This document shows positions 58,047-64,000 of a DNA stretch of 64,000 nt, piece by piece. The first letter of the stretch is position 1. Each line of letters begins with the position of its first letter. The notes beneath the pieces are model-generated. The model saw only the letters and a list, made by a program, of their open reading frames with translations, searched no databases and had not been told where the DNA came from. Source of the stretch: Neocallimastix lanati (nom. inval.) (lineage: Eukaryota > Neocallimastigomycota > Neocallimastigomycetes > Neocallimastigales > Neocallimastigaceae); contig JACVTC010000002.1 of assembly GCA_016946835.1 (NCBI GenBank), forward strand, positions 31,001 through 95,000, in the 5' to 3' direction. The translations under genes were made by a program, and so were the position numbers.

Positions 58047-60602
58047 ATGTTCCAAAGAATGGCTAAAAGAAAGAATAACAATAATAATCATATTGAAGAG
58101 AGTTCGAGTTCATCGAATCCAACTGAAAATAAGGACGATGAATCGATTTCTTCATATGAAGATGATGAATCCAATGATAAAAGGATTATCATAAACAAAT
58201 ATTATGGAAATATAACTAAATCTGTTTTTGAAATTAAAGATTTCGTATTAAATAAAGAAAATTTCTTAGATTGGTATGAGCCTTTAAAGAGGCATCTCAT
58301 TGCCAATGATTTAGATATTTATATTGAAAAAGAAATCCAATATTCAAATATGAACAGAGGTCAAATAAAATCGGATAATGCGGTTCAATCTATCATAATA
58401 AATAGTTTAGAAAAATCAAACCAAGAATATTTACGAGGATGTAAAACTGCTTATAGTATGATTGACAGATTAAAAAACCGTTTCTATCAATCTGGCCAAG
58501 CACTATTAAATATTCTTGAATATAAAATTATTAATCTTAAGTTAATAAACAATGACTATATTCAATATATTAATGAATTAAACAATCTTTTCGAACAACA
58601 TAAATTTGAATCTAATAAATTAAAAAGAATTCCTTTTGATGAGGAAACTAAACTTTTATTTGCAGTAAATGAATTAGATAGAATTGGTATAAATTCACCA
58701 CCAATTTATAGTTATAAAACTTTTGATGATCTTATTAAAGAATTAAACAAAAGGCATGACTTTTTTGAAAAAGCCGAAATTTTAAGGTCAAAAACTACCG
58801 TTATAAACGATTCAAATGTCAATAATATAAATAAAAATAAACCAAATAATAATAAAAATTATAATAATACTAATAAAATTCGTAACGAATATTATTGTCA
58901 TATATGCAAAACTAAAGGTCACACTACTGATCATTGTAAATATAATCTTTTAATTAGAGAAAATAATAAATCAGATGATAATGATAAAAATTATAAAAAT
59001 AATAATTACAAAAATAAAAATTATTATAAAAGATATAATAACAAAAATAATTATTACTCTGGAAATATTATTAATAAGAACAATGATAAATCTAATAATA
59101 ATAACAATAATTTTTTTGAAAATAATAATGAAAATGAAGATGAGGTATACATTGATTTTACAGGAAGTATTTCAGTAATTCAAAATTGTAATTATACAAC
59201 AATAAATAATAATAATAATTCCACACATTGGATTATTGATAGTGGTACTGGCATCAACTTAACTAATAACATCAACAATTTAAACAATATAAATAAAGTA
59301 AATAATAAAAATATCATTTATCCAAATGGTGATTTAGACAAGGTCGAAAATGTAGGTACTTACAATGGTAAATTTAAAAATAAAGATTTTATATTATCAA
59401 ATGTTTATTACGCGTCAAATATTCAAAACAATCTAATTTCCACTCATTCAATATTAAAAAATGGATGCACTATTATAATGAAACGCGTAAATAACAAAGA
59501 CCCTTTACAAATATTCAAAAATAATAAGTTAATTGCAAATATTTTTGCGAATGATGAAAATTTATTCGTGTTTGATACAATACCTTCAAATAATACTATA
59601 TCTAAGAATTATGTTTTCAGCATTGATACTAACTTGTGGCATGCTCGTTTGGGACACTTTTATAATAATGATATCAAAGATTTTGTCATTGAGCATACTA
59701 AATACCATAATGATAAAAATTGTCGCCAATGCAAAATCACTAAATTAAAGAGAAAACCATTCTACTCTTCCCCTAATAATGCTTCAAAACCTATGGAACT
59801 AGTTCATTCTGATGTAGTTGGAAAATTGGAAACATCATATAATGATTTCAATTATTATGTTACTTTTCTTGATGATTTCTCTAGAAAAATTTGGGTCTAC
59901 CTTATCAAGAATAAGTCTGATGTTCCTAACATATTTATTAAATTTCATAAATTTATTTCCAATACTACTTCATATAAAATTATAAATTTCAAATCTGACA
60001 ATGGTACTGAGTATATCAACAAAACTTTAACTACCTATTTAGAAAATTTTGGAATTAATTTCATTCATTCAGTTCCTGGTTACCCACAACAAAATGGTCG
60101 TGCTGAACGCTTAAATCAAACACTTAATCGTTGCGCATCTACTCTATTAAACTCTGCTAAGCTACCCTACAAGTTTTGGGATTCCGCTATTCTTTGTGCT
60201 GCTTACCTCTATAACTTGAATCCACATCAGAGTATTAATAATAAAATTCCAAATGAATTATTTTTCAATAAATCAGTTGATATTTCTCACCTTAAAGTTT
60301 TTGGATGTAAAGCATTTTTCTATAACAATCACAAAACGAATAAATTTGACAATAACTCTAAACCTGGTATATTTTTAGGATATGCATCTGACTCTCTTGG
60401 CTACAAAATTTTAGATATTTCTACTAACTCTATAGTTACTTCAAGAGATGTTTATTTTATGGAAGATATGCCTGGAACTATTAATACTACATTCTTTTGT
60501 GATAAATATATTGATTCTATTATTAATTTTAAGGATTCTTTAATTGAGGGGGAAAGTATAAATGATAATAATAATATTCATTCACAATTAAATAATCCTT
60601 TA

Positions 60603-60651
<49 letters not shown>

Positions 60652-60657
60652 GCAATT

Positions 60658-60695
<38 letters not shown>

Positions 60696-61022
60696 TATAA
60701 TAATAATTATGATAACAACAACGATATTTATAACAATGATATTAATAATAATTATAATAATAATTATGATAATAACAACGATATTTATAACAATGATATT
60801 AATAATAATTATGATAATTACAAAGATATTTATAATAATGACAATAATAATAATAGTAATAAAATTATTAATAATAATAATAAAACTAAAATAGAAGAAA
60901 ATGAATATAATAGTGAATCTGATAATGAATTTTTAAATGAAAGAAAACTTAAATATATAAACAAGAAAAGATCACATAGCAATAATTCAGATGATTCAGA
61001 TGAAGAAAATTTAACTTCCTGA
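58047..61022 (+). CDS. Copia element 2 gag-protease-integrase polyprotein
   Basis: 991 codons. Residues ~1-380 are gag with a CCHC zinc knuckle CHICKTKGHTTDHC at 284-297. The aspartic protease has D398 in DSGTG. The pre-integrase LWHARLGHFYN lies near 530 and CRQC follows. The integrase core has D589 (HSDVVG), D651 (KSDNGTEY) and E687 (NGRAERLNQ), a D-35-E spacing between the last two. After the integrase, residues ~850-950 are an almost pure Asn/Asp/Tyr tract encoded by AAT/AAC runs (60600-60870). The frame ends at TGA 61020-61022, and homology continues in the same frame. A second in-frame ATG five codons in is an equally good start. Confidence 0.92.
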
Positions 61023-62591
61023 AAAGAAAAATTACAATCAGTAAGTAATAAAAGATTTAAAATTTTAAATATTAAAACAAATATCCCAACAACGTATCAA
61101 CAAGCTATTAATTCACCAGAAAGTGAAGAATGGAAAGAAGCAATAGATGACGAATTAAAAAATATGTACGACAACAATGTTATGAAAGTGGTAAAAAACA
61201 TACCAGCTGACGCAAATATAATTGGTACTAAATGGGTCTTTGCCGAAAAGGATAAAAAGAAGAAAAAGGCAAGATTAGTGGCTCTTGGTTGTCAGCAAAT
61301 TGCTGGAGAAGACTTTATAGAGACATACTCCCCAACAGTCCAAGCAGATAGTCTAAGACTTACGGTCGCTATTGCATCAAAGTTCAACTGGGATTTGAAA
61401 CAATTGGATATAAAAGCTGCTTACTTGAATGCAAATTTGGAAGAAAAGATTTATACAAAGATTCCTTATGGTGATAAAAATTTTAATACTAATAAATTCT
61501 GGCTACTTAAAAAAGCTCTTTATGGTTTAAAACAGGCTGGAAGAATGTGGTATAATGAAATATCAAATTACTTAGTAAGTATAGGTTTTAGAAATTACAA
61601 AACTGACAAATGTCTCTTTGGGAAATATAATAAAAATAATAAATTAACATGTTTACTAACATTATATGTAGATGATATTTTAATAACAGGAATTAAAAAT
61701 GAAATAAACTATACAGTAAGCAAATTAAAAGATAAATATAAAATTTCTAAAGATTCTAATGCAACTAAAATAATAGGTATAAATATTTATAAAACAAGTG
61801 ATGGTTATAAAATAAATCAGATAGATTATATTAATAAAATAATAGAAAAATATAATATGAAGAAAACAAAACAAATTAAAACACCATGCAGGAAAATTAC
61901 AGAACATGAAAGAAATAATTCAAATTTAATAGATCCAAAAGAATATAAATCTTTACTTGGTGCGTTACTATATATCGCTGTAAAGTCAAGGCCTGATATA
62001 ATGTTTTCTGTAAGTGAAGCATCAAGAATATGTGAAAATCCAACAGAAGCTGATTATAAAAATTTAATGAGCATCTTACAATATTTAAATGGTACAAAAA
62101 ATAAATCTTTACATTATAATAAAAATAATAAATTTATCGGATACTCAGATTCAGATTTTGCTAACGATGAAAAGACGAGAAGATCTACAAGTGGATATAT
62201 ATTTTTACTTGGAAAAAGCCCTATTTCATGGAAATCTCAGTTACAGAAAAACGTAACTTTATCTACTGCTGAAGCTGAATTTGTTAGTTTAACTGAATGT
62301 ACTAAACAAGCTTTATGGTTCAAAAATTTATTTAAGGAAATATTTAATCAAGATATAAAATTTAAAATTATGGTAGATAATAAGGCATGCATTGCAATTG
62401 CTCAAGATACAAATTCTAAAGGAAGATGTAAACATATAGATTTAAGATATAAATTTATTCAAGAAGAGATTATGAAAAACGAAATTGAATTAGAATACAT
62501 TAATACTGAAAACATGTTAGCTGATCCATTAACTAAAAGTATCTCAGGAGTACAAATGACAAAATTTACAAATTTAATTTTCAAAGAATAA
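61023..62591 (+). CDS. Copia element 2 reverse transcriptase-RNase H (after in-frame TGA)
   Basis: 522 codons open in the same frame as the upstream ORF, directly following its TGA; the first ATG is at 61164, after the start of RT homology (ESEEWKEAIDDELKNM). RT motifs include IGTKWVFAEK, LKQLDIKAAYLNA, GLKQAGRMWY and catalytic YVDDILITG. RNase H motifs include GYSDSDFAND, RRSTSGYIFLLG, LSTAEAEFVSL, DNKACIAIA and ADPLTKSISG. All catalytic residues are present, so a single base change or readthrough of TGA would restore one continuous gag-pol frame. Confidence 0.9.
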   Translation, partial: KEKLQSVSNKRFKILNIKTNIPTTYQQAINSPESEEWKEAIDDELKNMYDNNVMKVVKNIPADANIIGTKWVFAEKDKKKKKARLVALGCQQIAGEDFIETYSPTVQADSLRLTVAIASKFNWDLKQLDIKAAYLNANLEEKIYTKIPYGDKNFNTNKFWLLKKALYGLKQAGRMWYNEISNYLVSIGFRNYKTDKCLFGKYNKNNKLTCLLTLYVDDILITGIKNEINYTVSKLKDKYKISKDSNATKIIGINIYKTSDGYKINQIDYINKIIEKYNMKKTKQIKTPCRKITEHERNNSNLIDPKEYKSLLGALLYIAVKSRPDIMFSVSEASRICENPTEADYKNLMSILQYLNGTKNKSLHYNKNNKFIGYSDSDFANDEKTRRSTSGYIFLLGKSPISWKSQLQKNVTLSTAEAEFVSLTECTKQALWFKNLFKEIFNQDIKFKIMVDNKACIAIAQDTNSKGRCKHIDLRYKFIQEEIMKNEIELEYINTENMLADPLTKSISGVQMTKFTNLIFKE

Positions 62592-62615
62592 TATTTCTTT
62601 AATTGTATATATATA

Positions 62616-62652
<37 letters not shown>

Positions 62653-62687
62653 TGTATATAATAATTAAAATATTATATAATACTTAA

Positions 62688-62698
62688 TGTAGGGGGAA
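62688..62698 (+). promoter_or_regulatory. Polypurine tract of copia element 2
   Basis: TGTAGGGGGAA immediately precedes the 3' LTR; same sequence as in element 1. An A run at 62621-62650 lies upstream. Confidence 0.8.
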
Positions 62699-62940
62699 TG
62701 TTAAAGTTCAACATAATATTTAAACTTTTGTACATTAAAGTATTATAAATATTTATAATATTTGATTAAGTAATAATTTGTATGTAAAATATAAAAGGAA
62801 AATTTTTTTATGAAATTAATATTTGAGTCTTTTTAAATACTTTTTTAAATCATATAAATTAATAAATAATAAATTAAATTTAATTAAATAATAATACATT
62901 TTGTTGTGTACACATCATATCTTATATTGACTCCTTAACA
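62699..62940 (+). repeat. 3' LTR of copia element 2
   Basis: 242 bp, one substitution from the 5' LTR; followed by target duplication AATTG. Confidence 0.95.
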
Positions 62941-63190
62941 AATTGAATATTATTTAGAATAATTTTCTTTTTTTTTTCTGGTGTAATATTTTGCATATAG
63001 ATTAAGAGTCTCATCGGACTCTTAAACAAATGCTTAGCAAAAGAATCGTTTGCTGAATGCAACTATTAATGGTGTAATAATATTAAATATTTAGTTTTAA
63101 GGGAGGGGAGGGAACTATTAGATTTCAAATATTTTTATGAAATTATTTTTAATACTATTTAAATTAAATAGAATTTAAGAATTAATAATA
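62941..63190 (-). repeat. Right palindrome arm, outer part
   Basis: Inverted copy of 56775-56993: AATTGAATATTATTTAGAAT, CTGGTGTAATATTTTGCATA, AGATTAAGAGTCTCATCGG, AAAAGAATCGTTT and AAGGGAGGGGAGGGAACTA. It carries about 18 bp (around 63140) missing from the left arm. Confidence 0.85.
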
Positions 63191-63440
63191 ATTGTAAAAA
63201 AAAATAAAAAAAAAAAAAAATTAATTTGTTCATGTAAAATTAAAAGTTTTAATTTAAGGAAAAACTAAAAGGACTTTTAATTAATTTAACTATTAGAGAA
63301 GCTATTTTATAAGACTTTATTATAGAATGGAAATAGTCCATAGTTTAATAATATCAAGTAATATTAGAATGGAAATAGCTAATAGTTTAAAAAAAAAAAA
63401 AAACTCTCCCTTGTTAATGAACCATAAGAAAGATCATCAT

Positions 63441-63482
<42 letters not shown>

Positions 63483-63731
63483 AAAATTTTTTGAATTACT
63501 TTCTATAGGTAAATTCTTTCTTTTTTTTGGGGGGAGGGGAAATTGTGGGACGATGCTGTCAGTAAATACTGTATAGGAATAGAATAGAATGAAATAGAAT
63601 AGAATGGAATAGAATAGAATGGAATAGAATGGAAGAGAATGAACGAATGAACAGGACCACTACACCCTCGCGACACACTGAATCCTTTTGCCGTATCGGT
63701 ACGACCGTCAGCACCTCTTAGTAATGAAAAT

Positions 63732-63769
<38 letters not shown>

Positions 63770-64000
63770 TTATTTATTTATTTTTGTTAAATCTCTCACA
63801 AAAAAAAAAAAAAGGATAACTCATGAGAGTGAGTTAACTGATGATTATAAAATAGAATGATTTTTTTTTATTTATATATACCTATATATATATATATATA
63901 CATATTTATTCACCAATAAATCAATTTATTCATGAATAATAGCATCAGCTAGGTTTAAAGAAGGAAGGAAGAATGTTAGAATAGGTTGTAAAATACTAAA
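63191..64000. other. Right-edge intergenic DNA with homopurine and GC-richer patches
   Basis: No gene is supported. AATATTAGAATGGAAATAGC-like words recur near 63325 and 63363. A GGGGGGAGGGGAAATTGTGGG patch at 63530 is followed by a GAATA/GAATG pentamer array (about 63575-63640). A GC-richer stretch at 63650-63720 (CTACACCCTCGCGACACACT; TTGCCGTATCGGTACGACCG) may be the edge of another element or gene. Confidence 0.45.

Larger units (their letters stand above)
57703..62940 (+). mobile_element. Ty1/copia LTR retrotransposon (element 2, young)
   Basis: 5238 bp with two 242-bp LTRs differing at a single base (AAAAAGAAAA against AAAAGGAAAA) and a perfect target duplication AATTG (57698-57702 and 62941-62945). 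It has the same LTR ends, primer-binding site and polypurine tract as element 1. Gag-protease-integrase and RT-RNase H lie in one frame, broken by one TGA. It inserted into the right arm of the palindrome. Confidence 0.95.

Noticed and set aside
62990-63060. Possible tRNA-Lys gene
   Set aside because: Only the anticodon-arm word matches; no D-arm, T-arm or acceptor stem is visible.

Overview
The window is nuclear DNA of a very AT-rich fungus, most likely an anaerobic gut fungus (Neocallimastigomycota). Reasons: intergenic DNA is nearly pure A/T; coding regions are Asn- and Lys-rich; there are secreted pectate lyases with a fungal CBM1 cellulose-binding module; a secreted leucine-rich-repeat (LRR) gene is split into many small exons; and LTR and non-LTR retrotransposons are abundant. 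The phylum is an inference; no rRNA or tRNA gene was seen.

Region 1-30.8 kb is a recently expanded pectate lyase (PL1) array. A partial copy lies on + at the left edge (2-643). Four complete two-exon copies follow on - (12297-13692, 17873-19288, 23051-24444, 28660-30131). Each encodes signal peptide, CBM1 (split by an intron in a Gly codon), Asn-rich linker with a 15-bp minisatellite, and PL1 domain. The intergenic DNA is duplicated too. Copies 2 and 3 with their spacer correspond to copies 4 and 5 about 10.8 kb away, and the left-edge copy lies in an inverted block. A Ty1/copia element (4126-9909, target duplication ATATT) and a solo LTR (19570-19901, target duplication ATAAC) sit in one repeat unit each, while paralogous units show the empty sites. 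A sixth, diverged PL1 gene with a Ser-rich linker lies at 50952-52459.

Region 31-36 kb holds a low-complexity A/T tract inside an inverted-repeat block. It is followed by a 12-exon gene for a secreted LRR protein (33265-35879) with one LRR per 69-nt exon and a predicted 9-nt micro-exon.

Region 36-50 kb is a retroelement graveyard: decayed Ty3/gypsy integrase and reverse transcriptase pieces, a decayed copia gag-protease-integrase, 5'-truncated LINE tails, and one LINE with a full 1361-codon ORF (endonuclease, reverse transcriptase, C-terminal zinc knuckle).

Region 52.5-64 kb begins with a ~1.2 kb A/T minisatellite and a LINE tail. A large imperfect palindrome follows. Its right arm is split by a young Ty1/copia element (57703-62940, 242-bp LTRs differing at one base, target duplication AATTG) whose gag-pol frame is broken by one in-frame TGA. 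Both copia elements share the LTR ends TGTTA...TAACA, the polypurine tract and an unusual primer-binding site matching the anticodon arm of tRNA-Lys(CUU).
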